Source: Sinomonas atrocyanea
GTDB taxonomy: Bacteria; Actinomycetota; Actinomycetes; Actinomycetales; Micrococcaceae
Length of the DNA: 64,000 nt
Direction: 5' to 3'
NCBI RefSeq assembly: GCF_001577305.1
Contig: NZ_CP014518.1
Location: 1,240,001-1,304,000 of the forward strand
The position numbers were made by a program, and so were the translations under genes. Below, piece after piece: positions 1 to 7,693 of the stretch. The stretch's first letter is position 1, and each line of letters opens with the position of its first letter. The notes under the pieces were generated by a model, which saw nothing but the letters and a program-made list of their open reading frames with translations, did not search any database and was not told the origin of the DNA.

Positions 1-100
1 TCACGCTGAGGCCCTGGCTGGCCGCCTTGAGCGCGGCCGCCATGCCCGCGGCGCCGGATCCGACGACGAGGACGTCGCAGGCTGCTGTCTTCTGTCCCAT
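1..100 (-). CDS. FAD-dependent oxidoreductase, N-terminal fragment
   Basis: The minus strand from 100 reads MGQKTAACDVLVVGSGAAGM and runs off the window edge after 33 codons. VVGSGAAGMAAA is the Rossmann GxGxxG dinucleotide-binding turn of the fumarate reductase/3-ketosteroid dehydrogenase flavoprotein superfamily. The ATG follows an AGGAG 12 bases upstream and lies 20 bases past the stop of the MFS gene, so it is most likely the last visible gene of the operon that starts near 3517. Only the FAD-binding start is visible, so the substrate cannot be stated. A second flavoprotein of the same type sits three genes upstream. Confidence 0.75.
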   Translation of the reverse strand, partial: MGQKTAACDVLVVGSGAAGMAAALKAASQGLSV

Positions 101-120
101 GGGGTTCTGAATCTCCTGGT

Positions 121-1530
121 TCACTTCGTGGACGTCGGGCGGCCTGAGACGGCCTTGAGGTAGGGGCCGCCGAGCTCGTCGACCGGGGTGTGCGCGGTCT
201 CGCGGGAGCTCACGACGGCGACCACGGCCGCGAGCGCGCAGACGGCACCGAAGACGGCGACCGGCACCCAGCCCGTGGGCCCCACGGTCATGAGCAGGCC
301 GCCGATCATGGGCCCGAAGCCGGCGACGAGGAGGCCGAGCTGGTTGCCCAGGGCCATGCCGGAATAGCGGACGGGGGCCGCGAACAGCTCGGCGAAGAAG
401 CCCGGCCATACGCCGTTGAAGCCCGAGTAGAGCACGGTCATGAACACGAAGCTCGCCGCGGCGACGAGGATGAGGTTCCCCGTCCCGAGGGCCCAGAAGT
501 AGGCGAAGAGCGCGCCCGAGCAGCCCAGCATGGAGATGATCAGCAGCGGCTTGCGGCCTACCCGGTCGGAGAGGGCGGCCACGGGCGGCATGACGAGCAT
601 CGAGAGCCCGATGGCCACGGCGTTGATCGTGAGGATGGCGCCCTTGTCCAGGCCGCCGTGCGCCGTCGCGTAGGAGAGGCCGAAGACCGTGAAGATGGTC
701 TGCATGACCGAGAAGATCGACATGAACAGCACCCGGACCACGTCCGCGGCCTGGTAGCGGAGCACCTGGCCGAGCGGCAGCTTGCGGACGTCGCCCTCAG
801 CGCGGGCCTCCTCGAAGACCGGTGTCTCCTCGAGATGGGTCCGTACCCAGTAGGCGATCGCGAGCACGGCCGCGGAGCACCAGAACGGGACCCGCCAGCC
901 CCAGGCCATGAGGTCCTCCTTGGGCAGCGCCGTGATGGGCACGAACACGACGGTCGCCAGGACCATGCCGGACGCGTAGCCGGCCATCACGAAGGAGGTG
1001 AAGAAGCCGCGGCGGCCCTCCGGCGAGTGCTCGAGGGTCAGGGTGGAGGCGCCCGCGGACTCGGCGCCGGCCGAGAAGCCCTGGAGCAGCCGGCCGAGGG
1101 TGAGGAGCACCGGGGCGAGCAGGCCCACCGAGGAGTACGTGGGCAGGAAGCCGATCCCCAGCGAGGCCAGCCCCATGAGCGTGAGCGTCACGAGGAGCAC
1201 GTTGCGCCGCCCGAGGCGGTCGCCGAAGTGGCCCATGACCATGCCGCCGAGCGGGCGGGCCACATAGGCCACGCCGAAGGTGGCGAACGCGGCTACAAGG
1301 CCGGCGGTGGGGTTGTCGCCGGGGAAGAACAGCGCCGGGAAGACGAGCGCCGCGGCGGTGCCGTAGATGAAGAAGTCGTAGTACTCCAGCGTGGAGCCGA
1401 GGAACGAGGCGAGGGCCGCCTTCTTGGGCGTCTTGCGCTGGGCGCCCGGGCTCTGGACGGAGGCTGCGGACGACGCCGCGTGGCCGGCCGAGGCTGTCGT
1501 GGCCGGGGTGGTACGAGCGACGTTGCTCAT
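121..1530 (-). CDS. MHS-family MFS transporter (metabolite:H+ symporter)
   Basis: 469 residues with about 12 hydrophobic segments. After a 35-residue Ala/Ser/Thr-rich cytoplasmic start comes KKAALASFLGSTLEYYDFFIYG, the opening typical of the metabolite:H+ symporter (ShiA/ProP/KgtP) branch of the major facilitator superfamily. The loop 2-3 signature GHFGDRLGRRNVL is present, and a second GRKP loop appears near residue 325. It should import an organic acid or similar metabolite through the cytoplasmic membrane. It overlaps the Dabb gene by ATGA and is followed by a second flavoprotein gene, so import is probably coupled to the oxidations encoded in the operon. The sequence does not identify the substrate. 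Confidence 0.88.
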   Translation of the reverse strand: MSNVARTTPATTASAGHAASSAASVQSPGAQRKTPKKAALASFLGSTLEYYDFFIYGTAAALVFPALFFPGDNPTAGLVAAFATFGVAYVARPLGGMVMGHFGDRLGRRNVLLVTLTLMGLASLGIGFLPTYSSVGLLAPVLLTLGRLLQGFSAGAESAGASTLTLEHSPEGRRGFFTSFVMAGYASGMVLATVVFVPITALPKEDLMAWGWRVPFWCSAAVLAIAYWVRTHLEETPVFEEARAEGDVRKLPLGQVLRYQAADVVRVLFMSIFSVMQTIFTVFGLSYATAHGGLDKGAILTINAVAIGLSMLVMPPVAALSDRVGRKPLLIISMLGCSGALFAYFWALGTGNLILVAAASFVFMTVLYSGFNGVWPGFFAELFAAPVRYSGMALGNQLGLLVAGFGPMIGGLLMTVGPTGWVPVAVFGAVCALAAVVAVVSSRETAHTPVDELGGPYLKAVSGRPTSTK

Positions 1531-1832
1531 GGGGTGTCCTTGGGGATCTCGAAGTCGACGGAGATGATCTGCTCGCTGTTCGGGAAGGAGTACTCCTTCA
1601 GCGGTTCGTGCAGGGGATGGGTGTTGTACACCTCGATGTCCGCCACGGACTCGAAGTCCGCGACGATCGCGTAGTCGAAGGCCCGCTCCGAGCGGATGAC
1701 GTCGGGCCCGTGCGTGAGGGCGATCAGGCCCGGGATGCTGCCGCGCATGCGGTCGAGCCCGGCGGTCCAGGCCTGGCGCTGCTCGGCGGGGAAACCGGGC
1801 TTGAACTTGAAGAGGACGGTGTGGCGGATCAT
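1527..1832 (-). CDS. Dabb-domain (stress-responsive alpha/beta barrel) protein
   Basis: 101 residues beginning MIRHTVLFKFKPG, the usual opening of the dimeric alpha-beta barrel (Dabb) family. The family's FDYAIVADFES and YNTHPLHEPL strand/helix block is present. The ATG at 1832 overlaps the stop of the flavoprotein gene by ATGA, and its own stop overlaps the MFS start by ATGA, so all three are likely translated in step. Dabb proteins include small cyclases and monooxygenase-like enzymes as well as many proteins with no assigned reaction. Its place between a flavin oxidoreductase and an importer suggests a small catabolic enzyme. No specific reaction can be read from the sequence. Confidence 0.85.
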   Translation of the reverse strand: MIRHTVLFKFKPGFPAEQRQAWTAGLDRMRGSIPGLIALTHGPDVIRSERAFDYAIVADFESVADIEVYNTHPLHEPLKEYSFPNSEQIISVDFEIPKDTP

Positions 1833-3517
1833 CGGGCCTCCGCTCCGACGAGCGCGGCCCCTGCGCCGTCGTACCTCGCCGGCTCGCCGGCGATCGTGCG
1901 GCCCGCGAGGTAGCCCATGGTCATGAGCGGACCGAGCGTCGCGCCCGCGCCGGGGTAGCCCGCGGCGTAGGCGCTCTCGGTCGCGTTGCCGACCGCGAAC
2001 AGGCCCGGAATCGGGGCGCCGTCGACATCGAGGACACGCGCCGAGCCATCGGTCGAGACGCCGCCGTTCGTGCCGAAGGCCCCGTTGACCACCTCCATGG
2101 CGTAGTACGGGCCGCGTTCGAGCGGAGCGAGGGAGGGGTTCGGCCACAGGTTGTCAGCGTCGCCCCAGTACCGGTCGTAGGCGGTCTCGCCGCGGTGGAA
2201 GTCGGGATCCTCGCCCTGGACCGCGAACGCGTTGAAGCGCTCGACCGTGGCGACGAGGGCGTCCGCCGGAACGCCGATCTTCGCCGCGAGCTCGGGCAGC
2301 GTCGCGCCCTCGGTGAGGTACTCCGGAGTCGGCTCGCCCGCGCGGTGGGCGAGGATCCCGTAGCGCTCGAGGTAGGCCTGGTCGAAGACCACGTGGGCGG
2401 GGGTGTTGAGCGTCGTGTTGTTCGGCGAATCCCACGATTGGAGGCACCGCGCCAAGTCGTTGTAGTTCTGCGACTCGTTCGCGAAGCGCCTCCCGCAGCG
2501 GTTGACCATGATCGAGCCCGGGCCCTGGCGCTCGAAGCGCAGCAGGGTGCCGATCGGCTGGCCGTCGCGCGTGTCGCCCGTGACGGACATCGGCGCCCAC
2601 CACGCCTCGCGGGTCCCGCGGGTCTGCGCACCGATGCGCTGGGCCATGCGCAGACCGTCGCCCTCGTTCGTGGGCGGCGAGCACATCGTGTAGAGGCGGC
2701 TGGCCAGCATCGAGTCGGCCAGGGCCCGGTCCCACTCGAATCCACCGGTGGCGATCACCACGGCCTCGGCGGCGGTGATCTCCTCCCCGGTGGCCAGTGC
2801 CACTCCGGTGACCCGCGCGCCGTCGTGCCCCAGACCGCCGTCGAGGAGCAGGCGCTCGCCGCGTGCCTCGACCGCAAGGTGCACGCCCTCGCGCACCGCG
2901 GCAGCGAGGAGCATCGCCACGAGGGCGCGGCCCTTGGCCACGAGTCCGGACTCGGCCCGGGCGCCGAGCTCGTCCCAGGGGAAGCGGGTGAACGCGCCCC
3001 AGTTCTCGTACTCCTGCATGGTGAACGGGGCCCGGCCGTCGGAACGGACGTGCTCGCCGAGGTCGCCCAGAAGCTCGACGATGTTCGCCAGCTGCGGTTC
3101 GATGGTCCGGCCGCCGTCGACGGAGCCGGGAAGGTCCTGGCGGTAGTCCGGGAAGTTGTCGAGGAACAGGAATTTCACGCCGAGCTGCTCCTCTGCGTAG
3201 CGGAGCATTGAGTCGCCGTAGGAGACTGCGGCGTCGAGCAGCTCTTCGCGGCCCCGGCCTCGCGAGACGGCACGCACGTACTGCGCGGCTGCCTCGGCCG
3301 TGTCGTTGAAGCCGCCCTCGCGGGCGTAGTGGTTGGCCGCAATCCAGAGCATGCCGCCGGAAACGGCGCTCGTGCCGCCGAGGAGCGCGGCCTTCTCGAG
3401 GACGACGACGGATTTGCCGGCACGCGCCGCGGTGGCTGCGGCGGTGAGTGCGCCCGCGCCCGAGCCGAGCACGACGACGTCGTATCTGCTGTGCGGACTG
3501 CCGGTGAGGTACTTCAT
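1829..3517 (-). CDS. FAD-dependent oxidoreductase, 3-oxosteroid dehydrogenase/fumarate reductase type
   Basis: 562 residues. The N-terminus YDVVVLGSGAGALTAAATAA is the FAD-binding Rossmann fold, followed by LLGGTSAVSGGMLWIA, the GGTS/SGG signature of KstD and fumarate-reductase flavoproteins. A C-terminal AGYPGAGATLGPLMTMGYLAGR closes the FAD site. The length fits 3-ketosteroid delta-1-dehydrogenases (about 510-570), but related enzymes act on other cyclic ketones and unsaturated acids, so the steroid label is only a family name. It is the first gene of a four-gene minus-strand run (this gene, Dabb, MFS, second flavoprotein). Its Shine-Dalgarno lies inside a 10-bp inverted repeat. The IclR gene immediately upstream is the obvious candidate regulator. 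Confidence 0.85.
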   Translation of the reverse strand: MKYLTGSPHSRYDVVVLGSGAGALTAAATAARAGKSVVVLEKAALLGGTSAVSGGMLWIAANHYAREGGFNDTAEAAAQYVRAVSRGRGREELLDAAVSYGDSMLRYAEEQLGVKFLFLDNFPDYRQDLPGSVDGGRTIEPQLANIVELLGDLGEHVRSDGRAPFTMQEYENWGAFTRFPWDELGARAESGLVAKGRALVAMLLAAAVREGVHLAVEARGERLLLDGGLGHDGARVTGVALATGEEITAAEAVVIATGGFEWDRALADSMLASRLYTMCSPPTNEGDGLRMAQRIGAQTRGTREAWWAPMSVTGDTRDGQPIGTLLRFERQGPGSIMVNRCGRRFANESQNYNDLARCLQSWDSPNNTTLNTPAHVVFDQAYLERYGILAHRAGEPTPEYLTEGATLPELAAKIGVPADALVATVERFNAFAVQGEDPDFHRGETAYDRYWGDADNLWPNPSLAPLERGPYYAMEVVNGAFGTNGGVSTDGSARVLDVDGAPIPGLFAVGNATESAYAAGYPGAGATLGPLMTMGYLAGRTIAGEPARYDGAGAALVGAEAR

Positions 3518-3564
3518 GGGGACTCTCCTTCGAGCCGGTGAACTGGCTACTGACGAGAGTCCCC
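3518..3564 (-). promoter_or_regulatory. Inverted repeat covering the ribosome binding site of the flavoprotein gene
   Basis: GGGGACTCTC (3518-3527) and GAGAGTCCCC (3555-3564) are perfect 10-base inverted repeats separated by 27 bases. Read on the minus strand, the 3' arm contains part of the AAGGAGAG Shine-Dalgarno and ends directly against the ATG at 3517. In the mRNA the hairpin would hide the ribosome binding site. A translational switch is an inference; the repeat itself is plain in the sequence. Confidence 0.55.
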
Positions 3565-3570
3565 GCCTGC

Positions 3571-3607
3571 GATGTATTGCACATCACAGATTCCCGATCA
3601 TCGGGAA
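3571..3607. promoter_or_regulatory. Two palindromes between the IclR gene and the flavoprotein operon, candidate operators
   Basis: GATGT-attgc-ACATC occupies 3571-3585. A perfect 17-base palindrome, TTCCCGAT-c-ATCGGGAA, occupies 3591-3607. A one-base centre is too tight for a good terminator loop, so an operator is the more likely reading. Both lie in the presumed promoter region of the operon that starts at 3517, 16-50 bases from the stop of the IclR gene. Confidence 0.45.
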
Positions 3608-3622
3608 GAAAGTGCTGGCCGG

Positions 3623-4405
3623 TCAGAGGCTGCGCCGAATGGCGTCCCGGAGCGTGCCGTCCCAGCCGAGGGCGCGCGAGATGCCCCGGGCAGCCGTCTG
3701 AAGTGCGGTGATCGAGGCCTGCACGGGACCGCCCTCCCGGGGTATGACCACGCTGAGGCCGGCGATGGCCGTCCCGTCCGCTGAGAAGACCGGCACTGCG
3801 ACGCCCGTCGATTCGGGCACGATCGTCCCCGGCATGACGCAGAAGCCTGAATGCCGGATGTCTGCGAGCATCCGCCGCAGCTCCTCCGGGTCCGTCACGG
3901 TGGTGTCCGTGAGCTTCGGCAGGCGGCGACGGAGGAACGTCTCCTGTGCCTCAGCGGAGCCGAACGCCGTCAGGACCAGGCCGGTGGACGTCGCGTGGAT
4001 CGGGAGACGTCCCGCGACGCGGGTGATGTTGACCGTAGACGTGTCCGAACCCAGGCGTTCGATGTACAGCACGTCCTGCTGGTCGATCACGCCGAGGGTC
4101 GTGTGGTGCCCCACGACAGCCTGGACGTCCTCCATGAACGGCAAGGCTGCCTCCCGGAGTCCCAGAACCTTGGACCCGCGGGAGACGAGCTCCCACAGCC
4201 TCGTCCCGAGGCGCAGCCGCTGCCCGTCCCTGTCCAGCAGGGACTCAGCGAGCAGTTCGTCGACGATCCGGTACGCCGTGCTGCTCGGCAACCCCGTCCT
4301 GCGGGCGAGTTCGGCCGGACTCAGCGTCGGGTGCTCCTCATCGAAGGCTGCGATGATGCGCACCAGACGGTGGACCATAGAGTCGCCCGACGCCGAGTTC
4401 GCCAT
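3623..4405 (-). CDS. IclR-family transcriptional regulator
   Basis: 260 residues. The N-terminal winged helix (about residues 8-70; TLSPAELARRTGLPSSTAYRIVDEL) is the classic IclR HTH. The effector-binding domain follows, with RLPIHATSTGLVLTAF and the C-terminal IAGLSVVIPR strand. ATG 4405 was chosen because MANSASGDSMVHRL gives the usual IclR length; the open frame extends upstream but no homologous sequence does. The gene lies on the same strand and just upstream of the flavoprotein/Dabb/MFS operon, with only 105 bases between them. Those bases are packed with palindromes, so it most likely controls that operon in response to the imported substrate. Confidence 0.9.
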   Translation of the reverse strand: MANSASGDSMVHRLVRIIAAFDEEHPTLSPAELARRTGLPSSTAYRIVDELLAESLLDRDGQRLRLGTRLWELVSRGSKVLGLREAALPFMEDVQAVVGHHTTLGVIDQQDVLYIERLGSDTSTVNITRVAGRLPIHATSTGLVLTAFGSAEAQETFLRRRLPKLTDTTVTDPEELRRMLADIRHSGFCVMPGTIVPESTGVAVPVFSADGTAIAGLSVVIPREGGPVQASITALQTAARGISRALGWDGTLRDAIRRSL

Positions 4406-4431
4406 CGTGCCGCCGTACCCGGAACGCGGGG

Positions 4432-4878
4432 TCAGTAGTCCCGCGCGGTGGTCTCCTCGGGCTCGGCACCGAGCTGGAAGTGGCGGCCCTCGATCGAGGT
4501 GGGCGCGATCTCCACGTAGACGTTCTTCGAGGTGGGGAGCCACGTCTCGATGTTCGCGGCCTCGGCCTGGGCGATCTCGTCGGAGTGTTCGAGTACCCGG
4601 GCGGTGCCCTTGATGACCACGCTCCATGCCTCGTCCTGCATGATGCCGTCCGCCTCGAAGGCGACCTGGGGATGGATGGTCAGCTCTGCGAGCTTGGTGC
4701 CCGGCGTCGTCTTGAGGTACAGCTTGCCGCCCGCGGACCTGAAGTTGATGGGGACGATGTCGAGCTCGCCCGCGGCTGCCGTGGCGAGGCGGCCATGGCG
4801 GGCGTTGTCGAGGAGCTCCCAGCTCTCAGCGTCCGTCAGGACCCGGATCGGCTCGTCATCGTGGTGGTCGAACAGCAT
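4432..4878 (-). CDS. Pyridoxamine 5'-phosphate oxidase-fold flavin-binding protein
   Basis: 148 residues. RHGRLATAAAGELDIVPINF, GKLYLKTTPGTKLAEL and VAFEADGIMQDEAWSVVIKG are the strands and flavin-contact loops of the split beta-barrel (PPOX/HugZ-like) family common in actinobacteria, several of which bind F420 or FMN. ATG 4878 was chosen because GGAGAGAGGGAA lies just upstream; an in-frame ATG 36 bases further up lacks such a site. The stop lies 26 bases before the IclR start, so the two may share a transcript. The cofactor and substrate are not evident. Confidence 0.85.
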   Translation of the reverse strand: MLFDHHDDEPIRVLTDAESWELLDNARHGRLATAAAGELDIVPINFRSAGGKLYLKTTPGTKLAELTIHPQVAFEADGIMQDEAWSVVIKGTARVLEHSDEIAQAEAANIETWLPTSKNVYVEIAPTSIEGRHFQLGAEPEETTARDY

Positions 4879-5190
4879 CGCGTTCCCTCTCTCCCCGGCC
4901 GTGTGGCCGGACACCGTCGCTTGATCTAGCCGGCGCCTCGCTCAAGCGGTCGGACGAGGGGCCCTGCATCCATCGGGAGCTGACTCCATCCTAGCCACGC
5001 ACCTCCGCGGCCGGGACCGGCGCCACGTAACCGCGATTAAACGCACGCGTCACTCCCGCGCAAGATCGCCTCCCTAGGCTTGAAGCAGCCGCGGGGACGG
5101 CGTCGGCGGGGCACGGAGCGCCCCGGACGTCGCCCGCGGCAGGGACGCACCTCCCCCGGGAGACCGGCGGCAGTGTGGTAGACCGAAGGG
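4879..5190. other. 312-base divergent intergenic region
   Basis: No gene of convincing length or codon pattern is present. The left end carries the strong Shine-Dalgarno of the PPOX gene on the minus strand, and a TAGGAT hexamer on that strand at about 4988-4993 could be its -10. The right end leads to the GTG start of the thioesterase. I see no strong hairpin or repeat. Confidence 0.5.
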
Positions 5191-5655
5191 GTGAGCAGCG
5201 AGCGGCTTCGCGTCATGGTCCCCATGCGATGGGGGGACATGGACGCCTACGGGCACATCAACAACGTCCAGATCGTCCGCATGCTCGAAGAGGCGCGCAT
5301 TGCCGCCTTCGGGCCGCCCGGAGGCACGGGCGCGGCCGGCGTCGAGCCGCTCGTGCCGCTGTTCTCGGCGGTCCCGGACGGGACGCTCGCGCTCGTCGTC
5401 GAACACCGGGTCCGGTACGTGCGCCCGCTCGACTACCGCAACGTCCCGGCCCAGGTCGACGTGTGGGTGAGCGGCCTCAAGGCCGCCGCGCTGACCCTCG
5501 ACTACCTCGTGCACGACCCCGTCGACGGCCACGAATGCGTGCGGGCGACGACGCAGCTCGCCTTCGTGGAGGAGTCCACCGGCCGCCTCATGCGGCTCAC
5601 GGAGGACCAGCGCCGGCGGCTTGGACCCTACGTGGGAACCGGGCTCTTCGCGTAG
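5191..5655 (+). CDS. Acyl-CoA thioesterase, 4HBT hot-dog fold
   Basis: 154 residues from a GTG. MRWGDMDAYGHINNVQIVRMLEEARI is the 4-hydroxybenzoyl-CoA thioesterase signature, with the catalytic Asp at D-x-Y-G-H-x-N-N. VEHRVRYVRPLDYRNVPAQVDVWV is the hot-dog helix-strand hairpin. It should hydrolyse acyl-CoA thioesters in the cytosol; the acyl group is unknown. It stands alone on the plus strand, divergent from the PPOX gene. Confidence 0.88.
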   Translation: MSSERLRVMVPMRWGDMDAYGHINNVQIVRMLEEARIAAFGPPGGTGAAGVEPLVPLFSAVPDGTLALVVEHRVRYVRPLDYRNVPAQVDVWVSGLKAAALTLDYLVHDPVDGHECVRATTQLAFVEESTGRLMRLTEDQRRRLGPYVGTGLFA

Positions 5656-6022
5656 GTGCACAGCCCCTTGGCATATCGCGATCCTCATCGACTGGAATTG
5701 CGGGATCCTCATCGACGGCAGGATCGTCTCGAAGAAGAGCGACACCGGGGCCTACGCCTTCGCGTACTGCCCGCCAGCTCGCTGTCCGGCGGGCGGGCAG
5801 CGCCCCGGTAGACTGGGGACCGGCGGAGACCTGAGCCGGCGGGCCATGCGCAGGACGCATGGACGTAACCCCGGCGAAACCAGGACGTGCCACGGTGGGA
5901 CGCAGCTGCTGTACGGCGCGTCACACTCGGTCACCGACAAGGCGACCCAGGAGTAACCGGCCAGCATGGACACGGAGTGCGGCATGGGCTCCGCCGGAAA
6001 CGCAAGGAAACAAGGGGAAGCA
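5656..6022 (+). other. 367-base intergenic leader with strong hairpin
   Basis: No coding frame is convincing. The second half is rich in short complementary blocks, the best being CCATGCG-cagga-CGCATGG (5844-5862), a perfect 7-bp stem with a 5-base loop. Its flanks contain further CCGG and GGACG blocks. This could be a structured 5' leader of the gene at 6023. I compared it by eye with c-di-GMP-I, ydaO, SAM and ZTP riboswitch motifs and could not match any. Confidence 0.35.
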
Positions 6023-6835
6023 ATGGCGAGGAACGCGAACGCGGCAGACAAGCTCGATCTCCGTCTCAAGGCGGTGCTGGACGGGCTGGCGGAGGCGGCA
6101 TTCACTGATCAGACGGCCGACGCCCGGGAGGTCCTGACCGAGGCGGTCACCGCCGTGCCGTTCGACGAGCACGAGGCCGCCCTCCTCTCCGGAGGCATCC
6201 CGCGCGGCCACAAGGCGCTCACGGCCGCCACCGCCAAGCTCGTGAAGGCGGGCTGGATGGTCAAGGGCCGCAGCGGCTGGGCCATCACCGAGGACGGCCT
6301 CCGCGCCACGGTCGCCTTCCCGACGGCGCAGGCCCTCGCGGCCGCGCTCGCGGACGGCACGCCCGTGCCCGCCGACACCCCGGTCCCCGCGGCGGCGCCC
6401 ACGAAGAAGAAGCCGGCGCGCAAGGCAGCGCCGAAGAAGGCTTCCGCTGTGAAGGCACCCGCTGCGAAGGCGCCGGCTGCTGAGCAGGCTGTGCCGGCCT
6501 CCGCGCCGGCCGCGGAGCCCCTCGTCGTGGACCTCGACCAGCCGGAGTCCGTGGCCATCGCGGGCGACTTCGCCTCGCACCTCGGCGCCGCCGCCGACTG
6601 GGAGCCGACCGCGGACGCCGTGCAGATGGGCCTCGACGCGGCCTCGCGCCGCTGGGTGCGCACCGTCGACCTCCCTGCGGGCCACTACGCGTTCAAGATC
6701 GCGATCAACCGCTCGTGGGACGAGAACTACGGCGCGTTCGGCGCCTTCGACGGCCCCAACCACGAGCTGACGCACGACGGCGGACCGGTCACCATCGCGT
6801 ACGACCACGCCACCAAGGACATCGCCTACTCCTGA
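6023..6835 (+). CDS. Winged-helix-like N-domain plus Ala/Lys linker plus X25 (pullulanase-type) domain protein
   Basis: 270 residues. Residues 1-100 are predicted helical, with TAATAKLVKAGWMVKGRSGWAITEDGLRA resembling a winged-helix wing. Residues about 120-175 are an Ala/Pro/Lys linker with KKKPARKAAPKKAS, similar to actinobacterial histone-like tails. The C-terminal about 90 residues (ESVAIAGDFASHLGAAADWEP through GHYAFKIAINRSWDENYG) match the X25 beta-sandwich next to the catalytic domain of amylopullulanases. No catalytic domain is present, so it is not itself a glycosidase. ATG 6023 follows AAGGGGAAGCA. A DNA-binding protein that senses an alpha-glucan or sugar is plausible but inferred. 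No neighbour is an alpha-glucan enzyme. Confidence 0.7.
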   Translation: MARNANAADKLDLRLKAVLDGLAEAAFTDQTADAREVLTEAVTAVPFDEHEAALLSGGIPRGHKALTAATAKLVKAGWMVKGRSGWAITEDGLRATVAFPTAQALAAALADGTPVPADTPVPAAAPTKKKPARKAAPKKASAVKAPAAKAPAAEQAVPASAPAAEPLVVDLDQPESVAIAGDFASHLGAAADWEPTADAVQMGLDAASRRWVRTVDLPAGHYAFKIAINRSWDENYGAFGAFDGPNHELTHDGGPVTIAYDHATKDIAYS

Positions 6836-6843
6836 CCGCGGCG

Positions 6844-6869
6844 GGGCGCCTTTCCACATAGGGGCGCCC
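6844..6869 (+). terminator. Probable terminator after the X25 protein gene
   Basis: GGGCGCC (6844-6850) and GGCGCCC (6863-6869) pair around a 12-base AT-richer loop, 9 bases after the stop codon at 6835. There is no U-tract, as is usual for high-G+C actinobacteria. Confidence 0.45.
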
Positions 6870-6937
6870 GCGGCGCGGAGTGTCGGCGGCCTCCCGTACG
6901 GTGGAACAGTCATGTCAACCACCGGCGGGGGCCGTCC

Positions 6938-7681
6938 ATGTTTCAGCGTTCATCTCGGCGCCTCCCGCGCGGCGGCCGGCGTCCCCGGGTCGCGGGCCTG
7001 ACGGCGGCCGCGGCACTCGTGGCCGCGGTCCTCGGCTGGTTCGCCGGCCTCATCCAAGTGCCAGGGGTCGAGTCGCCTCTGACGGTCCAGGCGCAGATCG
7101 GTGGGGTCCCCGCGGCCCAGCTCACGGCGGCGAAGGCCTCGCTCGCCGCCATCCCCGTGAAGGGGCGCGCGCCGAAGACCGGGTACGCCCGCTCCGAGTT
7201 CGGCGAGGCGTGGGCGGACACCGACCACAATGGCTGCGACACCCGCAACGACGTCCTCGCGCGCGACCTCCGCGGCGCGGTGTTCAAGGCCGGAACCCGG
7301 GACTGCGTGGTCCTCTCCGGCAGCCTCGAGGATCCGTACACTGGCACCACGATCCCATTCCAGCGCGGCGAACGGTCGGCGCACGTCCAGATCGACCACA
7401 TCGTGCCCCTCTCGGACGCATGGCAGAAGGGCGCCCAGCAGTGGACGGCGCAGCAGCGCCTCAGCTTCGCCAACGATCCCGCGAACCTGCGCGCCGTGGA
7501 CGGCCCGGCGAACCAGCAGAAGAGCGACGGCGACCTCGCCACCTGGCTGCCGCCGAACAGGTCGTTCCGCTGCGAGTACGCGGTGGACGTCGTCGAGCTC
7601 AAGGCCGGCTACGGGCTGTGGATGACCCAGGCCGAGCACGACAAGGCCGCCGAACTGCTCGGCGCCTGCCGGGCCGAGTGA
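6938..7681 (+). CDS. Secreted HNH-type (GmrSD C-terminal/DUF1524) nuclease
   Basis: 247 residues. A basic start (RRLPRGGRRPR) is followed by a hydrophobic stretch (LTAAAALVAAVLGWFAGLI), giving a signal peptide or membrane anchor. The nuclease domain has TGYARSEFGEAW, DTDHNGCDTRNDVL, then VQIDHIVPLSDAWQKGAQQW with the DHIVPL catalytic His, and SFANDPANLRAVDGPANQQKSDGD supplying the Asn and metal ligands. Two cysteine pairs fit an exported fold. Such proteins are common in actinobacteria and are thought to be extracellular DNases for nutrient scavenging or competition. The gene appears to be monocistronic. Confidence 0.87.
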   Translation: MFQRSSRRLPRGGRRPRVAGLTAAAALVAAVLGWFAGLIQVPGVESPLTVQAQIGGVPAAQLTAAKASLAAIPVKGRAPKTGYARSEFGEAWADTDHNGCDTRNDVLARDLRGAVFKAGTRDCVVLSGSLEDPYTGTTIPFQRGERSAHVQIDHIVPLSDAWQKGAQQWTAQQRLSFANDPANLRAVDGPANQQKSDGDLATWLPPNRSFRCEYAVDVVELKAGYGLWMTQAEHDKAAELLGACRAE

Positions 7682-7693
7682 CCCGGCCGGCGT

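Noticed and set aside
190..1674. A 494-codon plus-strand frame antisense to the MFS gene
   Set aside because: Composition is Glu/Arg/Gly/His repeats with no family match; the opposite frame is a clear MFS protein.
5800..5960. Possible c-di-GMP-I riboswitch, suggested by GGTGGGACGCAG
   Set aside because: Only a short stretch resembles the motif; the GNRA tetraloop/receptor and flanking helices are not in place.
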